A stretch of DNA of 64,000 nt from Sporopachydermia quercuum (Eukaryota > Ascomycota > Sporopachydermiomycetes > Sporopachydermiales > Sporopachydermiaceae): contig BCGN01000003.1 in assembly GCA_001599295.1 (NCBI GenBank), forward strand, positions 101,148 through 165,147, written 5' to 3'. Below, one piece after another: positions 30,501 through 43,175 of the stretch (position 1 is its first letter; every line of letters begins with the position of its first letter). The position numbers and the translations under genes are program-made. Under the pieces are notes generated by a model. The model was not told the origin of the DNA. It saw only the letters and a list, made by a program, of their open reading frames with translations, and did no database searches.

Positions 30501-33500
30501 ACGTACAAGATGTACCATTTGGCCAGATCATTTGGCTAGCTAACTTTTCTCAATGAATCATCATGCTGTCATAATAACAAAATAATTTCTAAAGCAGATC
30601 TAAAGAGTTTAGTATCAACCTAATTCCGATAATTGGAACAATTAAGTCGAACTTCGTACTTACCTTATTAGACAAAGATTTTTCGCTTAATAACATGTAC
30701 TGGCAATTAGAAATCTGAAATTTTCTCTGAAATCATTCGGAATTTTAGTACAACAAATGAACCATTCAATGAGAATTAATTACAAAAATGGAACGGTACA
30801 CTATTTCATATTGGGTAAGATTGTTCTTACCTCCCTATGAATATGTTGCATGGCTTTACTCAAGATTAATTACCTAATTAGTTCGTTACTTTTTTTTACA
30901 GATGCTGTCTTGTTTATAGATTTGAATCTATTTCAATGGTTGAAACTGTTTCTTTCATATTCAGGTATCAAAGACTATTTGGACTTGGTCATCGTGCGTG
31001 CTAAAGATAGAAATGCCTTCTTTCATTAAACAGTATTCTCAACATAGAAGAAAACTGAAATAACTATTTGCAAATGTGTTTCCTGCCAACCTTTGAGGGA
31101 ACAGTAAACCTTAAATGAACATTGTACTATTAAATGTAGCTTAACCAACCTTATACTAAGGTTATTTTTATGCAGAAACTATAACTTTTAAGTTCAATAA
31201 GTACTGAGACTTGTGAATCAGAAAACAGCAATTCGTTCTGGCATCAATCGATTCTTACTCAGATTACACGCCACCATTAATTATGATTCGAGAGTTATTT
31301 AAAAGATTCAGTAATTATCCCGTATTAAGAACTGGATATTGAACGAGTTCAGCCGCTGAAGTTAATAAATTTGGAAATCGTGCAATTTCAGCCAGGTAAA
31401 CATTTTTCTCTCTTGTTGAATGATACTCTTCTTCGAACAGTCATATGCGCAACCAGAATTCTTTCCAAATATGAATGAACATTATTCCATGACGTATTTT
31501 GAGTTTCAATAAATCCGTTACATCTCATCTCATCGCATATGAAAGTTCTGTCAGGTTACTGTCTTGCTCTCTAATTTACCCATATAAACAGAACATCCTC
31601 CTGATCCATCAGATGTTAACTGTTTCAAAATTGAAAACCTTTTGAGGGATAATAGAAACTTAGTGCACTTTGTGTGTCTCAGTCTTTACTTTTAGGGGCC
31701 TAATTCCTCTGAATATATATTATAGTTTTGGATTTCTTACCTATATTTACACTCCACTGTTCTGTGATGTAGAATAAACCAAGCGAGAGCATAAACCTAA
31801 GATGAGGCCTAAAGGAAATAGGGTAATGAAGATGAAAGATTTCTTTTTCTTACTTGCAAAAGGTAATCTTGTGTAGACAATAAACCAATACATTATGGTT
31901 CTCAAATGGGTTCATGCAAGAGACAAAGTGCTAGGGAACTATCATGAGGTGGATTATTTTGCTTCCTGTCAAATAGTAGCTGATACCCATTAAGATGTTG
32001 CTCATTGATAGATCAATTGCTTGTAGTAGTGTTACATTGTGTCAAAAATTATTGCTGTAGCATGATATAGAACATACTACCTGTCAATTGACATTTACTA
32101 GACGATAGCCAAATTTCAGGTGACTCTGTAACCTGGTGTTATGGCAGACAAATCAGTCAATGAGATCATGAAGTAACTAGACTATTGGTAACATTATTCC
32201 TAAACACTTAAAATTCCGTCCAAAGTAAGGAAGGATACTGAAGCACCAAACTAGAAATTACGAGAAAATAGTGCGATGCCAGTGTACTTTATTTTTCTTG
32301 TCTCTATTATGTGAGACAAAGCCAGTGATTTCCTTTCACGGCTCGGTTGCTTGCAAATGATCTATGGTAGAGGAATATGGGAAAGATGAGTTAATACTAT
32401 TTTACTGTTCAAGAGCAATATGATTTGTGATGAGCGTAATAACCCTAAAGACAAGTAAACCCTCAGGATTTTTTCATTTAGGAAATGCAGGCGAGATTTG
32501 AATGAAACTCAGGAAAAGTAGACTACTTGCAACTAATGAGAATAAAGTTTTAGCAGGGAGTATAACAGTTCCATTCCTTGTATTGGCTTGAAAACTCGAA
32601 TCTTAATGTATTTATCCTCATAATTGATCGTATTGATCTTGTACTCAATCTTTTAGAATGATCGTTCGCTGTTGCTCTGCTACATGCATGATCTTATATT
32701 GCTAGATGCACAAGGAACAAAAGTTGCATGTATACTAGGAATTGCAGGACATATGGACAACACTTACAAACAAGATTTACTTGATCAAGAAATGTCTTAA
32801 AACTGAATGGCATGAAATGGCATGAATTACGTTGTGAGTGAATAATAGATAAAGGCAAATCAACCTCAAATTGATTTGGCATGTAGTTCTCACAGATAAT
32901 CATCTCTTATCTTATCAATTCTCACAACCATTCATCAATTGTACGGTTAGATCATCAGTTGAGTTAGATACAAAATTTCATTATCGCTGGTCATCAACAC
33001 CTCAATCAATCAGCAAACCATTCCTGAGCATCAATTTTTCTTGTCGTTGATTCTCATCCCTCCGCACCTTCCCCATCCTAATAATCTTTTTTGCTGAGTC
33101 ATATTTCTTAATTATTATCCCGCTTTTCTTAGCTTACAACTCTATCTAACTTTTATCTGTATTGCTGCTTCTACTAATTGTTCTCTGAAATTTCCAATGA
33201 GGTCTCAATTTCCTACTTCATCATACTTTACTCAGTATTAGGTTTGAGTGTGTTTCACTCATCATCTAATATGCAAATATGGTTTATTGAAATGTAAACG
33301 TAACACCTTTGAGTTTTAAAACTTTTAGTTGAATTCTCCCAAACGGGCAACCGATGGCCAATTTTGGTTTCAGAAGAGAAAGAATTTCTAGAATTGAACT
33401 GGTGTTGTTCCCAAATTGCTAAAACCTTCTCTACCATTTTAAGGTTAAAGATAACTAACCTTCCTATTCTGGTTAAGGTAGAGCTTATTCAGTTTGAAGT

Positions 33501-34902
33501 TACAGTAAAGCTGACAAACCTGTCTCAAAACCTCATTTCATAATTAATCAGATCATAGTTTTCATAATTTAATTCACCTCATTAGAAAAAGGTGTGAATA
33601 AGAGCAAGTTAATAAGCTAACTTTCCGGAGAATCAAACAGTAAAAAGATACTATTTTGCGTTGATTATATTTGTATGATCGTTTAGTAGCCACTTTGTCC
33701 AATTACAAAGTTCAGTATTAAAGTATAGACAAATGAAGAAGCGCTAATTAATAGAATGCAATAGTTGATTAGTATATAGTGTACGTTATAATGAATCAGG
33801 AAGCTAGTTCTTTGGTTTTGGCCAAATGAAATCAGAACGATGAGTCCCAACTACACATGTCATACCAGTCATTCAATTTTACCTCAAGCCCCTTTTTTGC
33901 GTACAAGATCAACTGGTGGTCCTAATGAAGGAAATTGGGTAAAATTGATGCTTTCAAGGTAATTCTATGCAATACTGCAGTTATTAGTATATGTTTATAC
34001 CTAAATAGTAAAATTGATGCCTTACTTGCCTGCTCTCGATCATTCAAGCATTTTCTCTGTTCTCTCTATCGATTGGCTCATTTCTTTCTTTTTCTTTCAG
34101 CTTATACGTAAAGGTGGTAACAAAGTTCTGTTCACTCTTCTAAACATCGAACCAGGGATTTCTCTTCTTCTTCTTTTCATTTTCAATCTCTTTTTGTGAA
34201 TGGCTCTCAGGAAATACAATCATTGTCTGATGCCTTAAGCATGTGCTTGTCTCATCTACCCTAATGCCTTTTCAGGTAACTTTAAATGGAGTAGTTCCTC
34301 GTTTTGCTCAATTAAGCAGTACGTGAGGTTGTTAGCCCAATCAAAACGTTAAACTTTAGTAGATATCTAAAACACTTAACCTTAGTTTAAGTTCTTACCT
34401 ACAACTGTCAACTATCTCCTACCGTGTAATCTCCTACCGTGTAACCTTAATAAAGTTATTATGGCAGAGATTTTAAAAAACCAACCACGAATACTTAGAA
34501 TGAGCATTATATTACATAATTATTCTTATTCCAGGAATTCGAAGTACCTAGGGAAGATAATAAGATTATTTTTCGCCTTAATGAGTACCGATCAAGTTAA
34601 TTTCTGGTTTATTGTTGAATACTCAAGTTGAAGGTAAAATAGCTCTAAACTGAAGTTGAAATTAAAGTCAACTTTGAAAACCCTACACTTCACTTTTTAC
34701 TACCTATCCATTATATATTCGCTTCTTTCTATCAACTCATCTCTCGAGTAATGTACCTTTGATCTTCCTTTTATTTCTCTCTTGANTCTTTTCTCTCATC
34801 TATTGTTATTACACACCTGCTTTCAGTACAAGAAAGCATCTTAGTAGTATTCATTACTATTTTTCGCATTAAACATAAATAGTCATATAAAATACAACAA
34901 CA
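27594..34902. other. 7.3-kb gene-poor region
   Basis: The longest stretch without a convincing gene. Two small open frames meet at 28347-28370: 28104-28370 (+, 88 codons from ATG) and 28347-28670 (-, 107 codons, hydrophobic). Neither is recognised, and both could be chance. A GC-rich island lies at about 27930-28020. The rest is uniformly AT-rich, with no tandem arrays, inverted repeats or tRNA-like B boxes that I could see. It could hold a non-coding RNA, a centromere, or fast-evolving spliced genes that cannot be read by eye. Confidence 0.4.
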
Positions 34903-35892
34903 ATGCTGGGTCTTCAAACAATAGATTCAAATCAGTATTTAACATACGAGGAAGATCCTATATACCCGAATATACCTTCTGCAGTATCATCAAATAATTC
35001 AGTGATGTCAACACCATCACTATTTCAAACAAATATAAAGAGCTATACACGTAAACCACCAGCATTTGCTCATTCTTACTCAACTAGCAATACAAATACA
35101 GTCACCTCATCAAACATTTCAAACATACAAAATACTTTCAACTCATCATCGATCACACCTCCGTCATCTGTATCCATTTCTACTTCTGATTCTGCAACAC
35201 GTATAAAATCAGCAGTGCTATCACCACCGGCATTCGAACCGGAGACACATCCATTGCAATTATGGCAAAAGTGGTATGAAAAAAACTTGTCATTGATAAC
35301 TCCAGATATAATATCACCATCTTTGCTTCAACCTGGCAATAAGGTGCAATTGTCACCAAATCTAAGATTTCCTGCTTGTTATGAATATACCGATGCCTTG
35401 AATCAATCTGCACAATGGACGAGTTATCTGACAGGAGCTGAGAGAAGACAACTAGATAAGCAATTGAAAGCCTTTCTGTTACATCATAAGTCCAGTAACA
35501 TGAGAGTTAGACCTGCTCCAAGAGCTTCAAGTGAACCAAGTATTAAGATGACTAGTAGTAGAAGTAACAGCACAAGTGCATCTAATAGTATAAGTTCTGG
35601 TAGTAGTACTTCATCAGCAAGAAGAAATCCAAGTTCTAGATCAAGTTTCAGCTCAATCGGTAGTGAACTCGATATAAAAATGAGCTTTCCTAACAGTAAC
35701 GGTAATGGTAGTCTGAATAATAGAGTAAGGAAACAAAGAGCTTCTTTCTCAAGAGCTCCATCTTTAAGAAGTAGTTTTGGAAGTGAACTCCCTGGACCAA
35801 GAAGAAAAAGCATTGCTGGCTATCAAGTTACTTATGATGCTATGGCGCCACCTGCCAAATGGGACGAGAAAGTGTTTACGAATATCAAGTGA
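34903..35892 (+). CDS. Orphan Ser-rich protein
   Basis: The 329-residue product is not recognised. The first 110 residues are Ser/Thr/Asn-rich. A compact segment at about 115-200 (PLQLWQKWYEKNLSL, YEYTDALNQSAQWTSYL, GAERRQLDKQLKAFLLHH) looks folded. The C-terminal part is basic and Ser-rich, with many Arg-x-x-Ser sites (RASFSRAPSLRSS, RRKSIAGYQ) of the kind phosphorylated by basophilic kinases. It ends with APPAKWDEKVFTNIK. The long ATG-initiated frame and internal complexity support a real gene; function unknown. Confidence 0.7.
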   Translation: MLGLQTIDSNQYLTYEEDPIYPNIPSAVSSNNSVMSTPSLFQTNIKSYTRKPPAFAHSYSTSNTNTVTSSNISNIQNTFNSSSITPPSSVSISTSDSATRIKSAVLSPPAFEPETHPLQLWQKWYEKNLSLITPDIISPSLLQPGNKVQLSPNLRFPACYEYTDALNQSAQWTSYLTGAERRQLDKQLKAFLLHHKSSNMRVRPAPRASSEPSIKMTSSRSNSTSASNSISSGSSTSSARRNPSSRSSFSSIGSELDIKMSFPNSNGNGSLNNRVRKQRASFSRAPSLRSSFGSELPGPRRKSIAGYQVTYDAMAPPAKWDEKVFTNIK

Positions 35893-37925
35893 AAAATAAG
35901 GCTAAACGGATAGTACGACATGATATGATAGGATAGGATAGGATAAGATAAGTGCTTATTTAAGTTAGATTTATTTAATATGGGAAAGGATTAAGAATAG
36001 GGTGAAACAAGGGTTACAATTTTTTTATCTTTTATCGGGGAATTAAATGGTATTTTTATTCCTGATTTTTATGTTTTGTTTCATGAAAGATAGAGATTTA
36101 TACTTCGTGGAGGTTTGCTGTGGTTCAATTTTAGAGTAAGGTAAGATAATTAGTAAAGGTGGGGATGAAGAGATGATGGATTATATAATTATGAGCACAA
36201 CCATTAGTGAATAAGTTTGTATGATAGAACGAAGATGAGAATAGCTGGGAAAGTGAGAGTAGTTTTGGTACATGGCTCATTTATGGGTGATATATCTCCT
36301 AGAAGCTATCAGATATTTATCACGATATAAGTCATTATGAATAGTTCGTATATAGTTTATATTATGTCGATCATATTACATCATAGCATTTATAAACCTC
36401 ATGGTATGTTTATCGGTAGGGTGGTAACCGGATTGTCCATTATGTAGGTTGCTTTGGATGATAAATTAACAATCANTTACTCCTTGGTTGAATGAAGTAG
36501 TTTATTCATTATTCACAGTTTCAAACATCAATGATCTTTGAAGGGCTTCACTAGGAATGGAATACTCCAAAGTTGAACTGATTGCATTCTTTTCTCTATT
36601 CAACATTTACCTATTGCTTAGTTGCTGGTGGGTCAAGCTTTGAATTGAAGTGTTTGAATATATCAATTAATATTAAAATACTCCTGAAATGTTTGTGTAC
36701 CACTGTATAAAAGCAGAAACAAAATGTAAGTCATTGCTGGATCATCTAGCCTACCCCTTGTTACATAGAGACACACATTTCTTAGTCTCACAGTATTTCA
36801 CCGATATTTGTAGAGAACAAAGAGGAAAAGATGTCCTGCTTCTGAAGGCCTTTTAGCTGACCTGACAGGCTTATTAAATGAAGAGCAGGTTAAAGAAAGA
36901 CAATATATAGAGACACCGCGGTTTTTCGCTACTTCATTTCCTCTTACCGGTGTATCAGGGCCGCTCTCTCATGACACCAGTTACCAGCTATTAATTTAAA
37001 ACTGGCTATCAGCACTAGAAATCTCCGTCAATTATTGNCATAAGAGATGTTCAACGACTGTCCATATTTCATTTGAGCTTGTTGTATGATCCTATAGATT
37101 GGATAGTTCTCCAAACATTATCCCGTCTCATTTCTCAAACGATCAACATATCTGCCTCGGAGATTTTGAGATTAGATTCCTTTGGAAAGTAGATATAAAT
37201 GCTTAGAAATGGTTTCTTCAATAGATCGATTAATAATCTAGTGGCATGAGAATCCTGGACATCACTTCAGAATATAACTATTTACTCTTTTATATGGTAC
37301 TTGCTCTGTAAACTAGACGCACTTTCTCTTTCAGTTTGTCACAGCTCCCAATAGTTTGTNAATGGATCATTTGAAGAATCAGTACTGAATGAGACCCGGG
37401 TAGTTGTTAACTTGTTATCTCTAGCTTNTTGTTAAGCATAGTTGAATAAAGGGGCTTTGCTGTTTCAGTAGNTTGTTAGCTTGTTAGCTTGATAGCTTAG
37501 CTTTTTTATTCGAGTTAGTTCTATTTTTTACCTTGAAATCAAGCAACAAACAAAATGGAATTAAACCTGGAAACGGTAGTATTCAAATAGTTGGTCTACT
37601 CCATTGTTCATTCATCAGTGATAGCTTCCAATATACGTGTTAAATTTCCTTAGTAATGCTAGATGACTTGAACTATGGCTTATGGTATGGAAACACCACC
37701 TAACTTTTGCATTGGTAAAGTAGAACTTACAATAACTCATAATTCAATTCAGATTCCGAAAGCTTTATTCAAAATTATTCAGAATCTTGCTTCAAGAATT
37801 AATATACAGTGTCTCTATATAATTTGCTTTGGTTTTTCTTATCTACTCTATTTTCATATAATACACTAACTATATTTTCTTTTCCTTGCTATGCTGCTCC
37901 TAAAATATCATTATAGTTAATGATA
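35893..37925. other. Intergenic region with short repeats
   Basis: About 2 kb without a supported gene. It starts with a GGATA pentamer array (35926-35951). A cluster of GTTAGCTT-like repeats lies at about 37472-37500. Several N bases occur around 37037-37472. Confidence 0.5.
35926..35951. repeat. GGATA pentamer microsatellite
   Basis: Four to five copies of ATAGG/GGATA just downstream of the orphan gene stop, with imperfect copies (AAGATAAG) at the end. Simple-sequence repeat in the 3' flank. Confidence 0.8.
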
Positions 37926-38495
37926 TTAAAGTGTTAATACTGGTAACAATATAAGTGCTCCAACTAGTATTGTTGATATTTTGAGAGATGTTGGTGCCAA
38001 GTTCTCATTTGGATCATTATGAGTGGTATTTGACAAGGATGTAGTAGCGGTTGTTTCCACTGCTGCAGTCGTTGCTCTAGATGTGGTAGAAAGGGTTGTA
38101 GCCACTCCAGAGGTAACTGAATCTTGGCTTGGCTCATCTATCAATGGAATAGAGCTCGACTTCTCGTAATCGCTAATGAATCCCTCTGCTTCTGTTTCTT
38201 CAAATATCTCTACAGTGACAGTACTGTGATCGATCTGTTCTGTTTGATATACTGTTATGCTAGACGTAATTGCAGCTGATTGACATCTGTCACTTTCAAA
38301 GTAATCGCCAGTAGAACATGGGTTTCCAAAATTTAATGTACTTTGGCCATAATACTGGGTAAGCTGCAACGATATGAAATAACTAGCTGTATTTTGGAGA
38401 GTAGCTAAACTGGTATCGTACAACATATCATCATAGGGCTCTATTCTTGACGATGGCTCCAGGTGTATACTCGATATTTGGCTTGGTAGTGTCAT
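37926..38495 (-). CDS. Putative GPI-anchored surface protein, N-terminus uncertain
   Basis: The 189-codon frame has a Ser/Thr-rich body and a C-terminus typical of a GPI-attachment signal: small polar residues (SNTTHNDPNENLAP) followed by the hydrophobic tail ISTILVGALILLPVLTL. Two cysteines lie in NPCSTGDYFESDRCQ. The first ATG (MTLPSQISS) has no signal peptide, and an in-frame TGA closes the frame about eight codons upstream. Either a first exon carrying the signal peptide is missing from my model or the gene is decaying. I found no convincing upstream exon. Family not recognised. Confidence 0.5.
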   Translation of the reverse strand: MTLPSQISSIHLEPSSRIEPYDDMLYDTSLATLQNTASYFISLQLTQYYGQSTLNFGNPCSTGDYFESDRCQSAAITSSITVYQTEQIDHSTVTVEIFEETEAEGFISDYEKSSSIPLIDEPSQDSVTSGVATTLSTTSRATTAAVETTATTSLSNTTHNDPNENLAPTSLKISTILVGALILLPVLTL

Positions 38496-41384
38496 GGTTG
38501 ATAAGTGCTCTACTTGAGCTCAGTGCAAATTCTTAATTTTACTATTGTTGATAGCAAAAATATTTCTGAATGTAGACTTCTTTAAAAGCTACAACAACCA
38601 AACGTTCTTTCTCACTGCCCATTTATCTTGAAGGATATGCTACTTCCCGTCTTCTACGAAGCAACTATCGTATGTTGATACTTTGAATTCGCCTTTCTCA
38701 ATGCTGACCTTCTACCTCTTTTCTATCCTTTATTCTTGTATATGGATTCAATTGGATTGTTAATTGAAAACTTAACTCGCGTACTAAATTCTGACCTCTC
38801 TTCTCTGTCTTTGACTTGATGCCTGAAAGACTTAATTGAGAAAATTCTATGCTTTGACAACCACAGATTATCTATTCTCGCTTCTTTCTTGAATTTCAAG
38901 CAGTTCGCAAACCCTTCTTTGAGTCAGNTAAAAGAGTCTCCCCAGCTTTTTTTTGCAGGTCTTGAATATCATGACCTATGTGATAACCTCTTGTCGTGTT
39001 CTGCCTCATATGGTGAGATGTAATCAACAATAGGGAGATTATCGATACACATTAAAGCCAAAAAGAGAGGTATCCTCATTTAATNATTTTCGAAAAGGTC
39101 GGAACATCTGGAAAGGAGTATTAGTAACATTCAAATAGACAACAGTGGACGGATCAATAGAAATTGACGGTGAATAATCTTCCTAACAAAAATAGAGTTG
39201 GTTCCTGAAAACAAGTTATTTTTTTACTAAAGGAAACTTTAAGAGCAAGATTAACAGAAAAGTTAATCCAGAGCTACCCTTGAACTTTAATAGAAAAATA
39301 AGAACCTTATTTGATTGTTTATGCTCCTTAATAAAACAANAAAGTTGCAATTTAATGGTGAAATATACGTTTTCTTCTTCATGAACTGGAAAAATTGCTA
39401 CAACAATAGCTGATACAAGTAGTTCTTGCTATGTTAGTAATTGTTGTGGCATTATTCCTGACTGAAGTTACTAATCATATAAATGCTCCCTACATTAATA
39501 TATTATTAATGTACATCGTAGAATCTTAATGGTTTTCCAAAGTGTGGAGTTCGCATACTCCAAGGCAAAACCGTAGGCAATTCCGTCCATTCCGTCCATA
39601 ATTAAACAGTTAGAGCCAGNGGATACTAGTTTCTTAAGTATTGATAAAGAACATAAAAAAGAAAGCNTCACCTAGATAGATGGAGAACAAAAACATATAG
39701 CACTATGTGTCGTTTGGCCATAGAACCTTAATGACCAACGAAAGTTAGCGATCTCGTTGCCAACAATTTGACTAAATAGCACAAGCCTGATTTATAAGAA
39801 CGATAAATTTATAGTACAATTAACAAATTCTTAGTGTCGTTGATTATCCGCTGTTGGTGTTATTCTTCAATAACGCAAATAACTTTCGTTGCATGATCAC
39901 ATTTAATCATAACAGAAAGGATTCGATAGACTTACATGAAGAGTTGACTTTATACTATACTTTTCGTTGAGCCAACCAATAAAGTGACGGCCTCAAATTG
40001 GAAACTTCTTCCGCAATTGCTAAAAGTTTGTTTTGTGGTTAATTGATCCCGATATACATGCCGGCTTGATTGATCCCGTTGTTTTTCAACTCCGTATAGT
40101 ATATATGTGGACGTCCTCTAAAAGTTATTCAGCTACTATACGTCAATCAACAGTAAAATCCTCATTTATGACATACTCCTTGAAGTCATGAAAAGTAAAT
40201 GCTATTCCCCGGTCAATTCGACGAAAGCTGTGCTACTGCTAGCTATGTCACATTGCTTGCAAGCTGAAAAGCAATATTGCAATATTGCAATTGAATAAAG
40301 AAATCTTGTGGTGAATATTTCACATTCAGTACCTGCATTTAACTAGATAACTAAAAGACTGAAACAGGAACCTCATTACAAGTTAAGCACCAAATTTGGC
40401 TAATTATGCTTAAGGTTTGTCTCAGGTCAAACCNTTGAGAGAGATAGTTCATTTAACCAAATACCCACAGGCACCTATGGATAAGAAGACTCAGAATCTG
40501 CTAAAACATCCATTATTATACTGAGTGGAAACATGCTAACTGTGTTTTTTGTTGCTCAACAGTTTTAAACTGCTGGAGTGCCCTTGGTTCAATTATTAAT
40601 AAGGTTTAGGACATTAAGTTTTAAGTTAACAGTTGATAGCAAATATGTTGTATTATTGATGGTGCTAACCCTGAACCTGTGCAATGATTTCACGTTATTT
40701 CTGATCCGGCTTTCAATCCCGCTTTATCTAGTATCAGCCTCTCATTCGGATAAGAAATTAAGTTAAGGAGACTATTAAGAAATAACAAAGGATCATGGAA
40801 ACTGGAGATTAGAGATTATTGGAGATAGACATAGGATGAGAAATATGCGAAGTCGAAACAAGTGTAAAAACTTGTAAATTCCTTAGAGAAGCTACCCAGT
40901 AACAAATATAGGACATATAGTCACAGATTTTTACTGGGAATTAAAGACACTGGATAATTGAAATGATTGTATATCAAACAGATTACTCCAAGACGCGTAG
41001 CTAGAAAGAGTATCTCAGTTAAACTCTAGTTATAACCTATTTTAGTCACGTGTTTATCTTTGGGTTATTTACCTCTAAATTAATATATTTCAGTCCGTAC
41101 CTTTTTATACTGCACTCTTTAAAAATTAAATCTTTACATGANCAAATCAAGAAATGAAACAGACTCACCAAACGTTTGAAATTTTACTATGCGACCCATA
41201 GTATTCACTCACAAGTACCACAGAGAGTGCTCACATACTACCAACCATCCCAGATCGGAAACCTTTACTAGTAGTTTCTTCTTTTCGATCCTTAGAAAGT
41301 ATCTTTACTGATCATCACAATTGAAAAGCTATTGTATTGATTGTTCATCACCAAGGAATTCAGTAACAATATCTTGTATTTAAA
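38496..41384. other. Intergenic region left of RPL15
   Basis: About 2.9 kb of AT-rich sequence without a supported gene. Short repeats of GCAATATT occur near 40275. A TCGGATAA lies at 40746-40753. The RPL15 promoter with CACGTG (41047-41052) is at the right end. Several N bases occur. Confidence 0.5.
41047..41052 (+). promoter_or_regulatory. CACGTG site upstream of RPL15
   Basis: TCACGTG begins about 340 bases upstream of the RPL15 start codon. The other ribosomal-protein gene here, RPL22, also has a CACGTG about 270 bases upstream. In Candida albicans and relatives Cbf1 takes part in ribosomal-protein gene regulation, which would fit. Binding is inferred. Confidence 0.4.
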
Positions 41385-42082
41385 AGTATGTTAATATAAT
41401 TGCAATAGAAGAGAACTCTCCGCAATGAGAGAGCGAATATACTGAATCATTTACTAACCAAGATGACTTAGTGGGTGCCTACAAATATCTCGAAGAGCTT
41501 CAAAGAAAGAAGCAATCTGATGTTGTCAGATTCCTTCACAGAGTCAGATGTTGGGAATATCGTCAACTTCACGTTATCCACCGTATCAGCAGACCTACTC
41601 GTCCCGACAAAGCCAGAAGATTAGGATACAAGGCTAAGCAAGGTTTCGTTTTATTCAGAATCAGAGTCAGAAGAGGTGGCAGAAAGAGACCTGTTCCTAA
41701 GGGTGCTACTTATGGTAAGCCTACCAACCAGGGTGTAAACCAATTGAAGTATCAAAAGTCTCTTCAAACTACTGCCGAAGAAAGAATCGGAAGAAAGGCT
41801 GCTAACTTGCGTGTCTTGAACTCTTACTGGGTTAACCAAGATTCTACTTACAAGTACTTCGAAGTCATTTGCGTTGACCCTCAACATAAAGCTATCAGAA
41901 GGGATGCTAAGTACAACTGGATCGCCAATCCTGTCCACAAGCACAGAGAATCCCGTGGTCTTACTTCCTCCGGTAAGAAGAACAGAGGTATCAACAAGGG
42001 TCATTTATACAACAATACCAAGGCTGGAAGAAGACACACTTGGAAGAAACACAATACCCTCAGCTTGTGGAGATATCGTTAG
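41385..42082 (+). CDS. RPL15: 60S ribosomal protein L15 (eL15), start codon split by an intron
   Basis: A core protein of the large ribosomal subunit. The 203-residue product is strongly conserved ([48 protein letters not shown], ending [10 protein letters not shown]). The frame at MGAYKY has no ATG: the genomic codon is GTG, preceded by TTAG. A yeast intron explains this. The donor GTATGT starts at 41386, the branch TACTAAC is at 41452-41458, and the acceptor TAG ends at 41471. Splicing joins A (41385) to TG (41472-41473) and rebuilds ATG-GGT-GCC. The CDS is therefore 41385 plus 41472-42082, with an 86-nt intron after the first base of the start codon. An ATG inside the intron (41463) runs into TAG after two codons. 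Confidence 0.93.
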
Positions 42083-43175
42083 ATCATTTTCTACATCCCT
42101 CTCTGTATATGGGCGTGTTGCAAGCAGTTGTCAAGCATACTTCTCTCCTTTTCTAATTGGTCGAGGTTAATAGTCAAATAATGCTGTCGATTGTATCATT
42201 ATGTTTCAAATTGTAGATTTGTAAGTCTAATAAGGTTGCGTGAATTTTCTAAGGTGAATTGGGCTGTTTGNGGTCAATCTCTCTTGAAAGCATATCTTGA
42301 GTAAAATCACTTCCAGCACTATCCAATTACCATTCCAGTACCCTGAGAGCTTTACAGTTTTTGTTAGACATTGGTATCCTTGTTTTGCACTCTCTAATGT
42401 GCATTCATTTATCACAAATAATATCAATTAGATCGATATTTTGCAACAACAGTAAGCAATAGTATGATTATTCACTCCTGCTACATGACTATATCTCGTA
42501 AAGCCCCCTCTCTAGATTACTTTGGAGTCTCACCTTGTTACCCCCAAACACCCGAGTTTATGTAGCAATCTAATTCAACTGCTACACAATACAAAGACAT
42601 CTATGCGTAACCAACAATACTACAAATCACAAAGTGCATGTACACATTTGTACTCAATCTTGCTTCTCTAAAAACCAATTCATATTCTCATATAAATCTC
42701 CTATTCCCATATAATATTGTTTTTTCTTAGATACACATCTAATACAATTCATATTATCATCAAATACACTATTGATATATAAACGAATCCTCCCATCTTC
42801 GACCTTAACTAATCGTAGTACTTACCCATTACGTACAGAGCTTACCAATTTGTACTTACCTAACAANAATTACCTGTGCTATAATGAATAATCCATAGTT
42901 CATAAGAACATTAAAAAAAATTATCACCTTTCATCCAAAACGATTGTATGACCATGACAGAGAGAAAATAAAATTGTTAGATTGAATATACATTGATTGA
43001 TCAGAATTGATTGAACATTGATTGTTGATCGGTTTTCTGCTTGTGAGTAGAAAGATTGGTAATCAGGACCAAGATCAAATCAGAAGCATTATCTCAATTG
43101 AAGGTTAGAATTGTTGGTATTGAATTATATTCGAAAGCCAATAATAAGAATCAATTGTTCTTTTAACTATACACA
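42083..43175. other. Intergenic region RPL15-ADE17
   Basis: About 1.1 kb holding the RPL15 3' end and the ADE17 promoter. I looked for a TGACTC (Gcn4/Bas1) site and did not find one. No gene seen. Confidence 0.5.
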
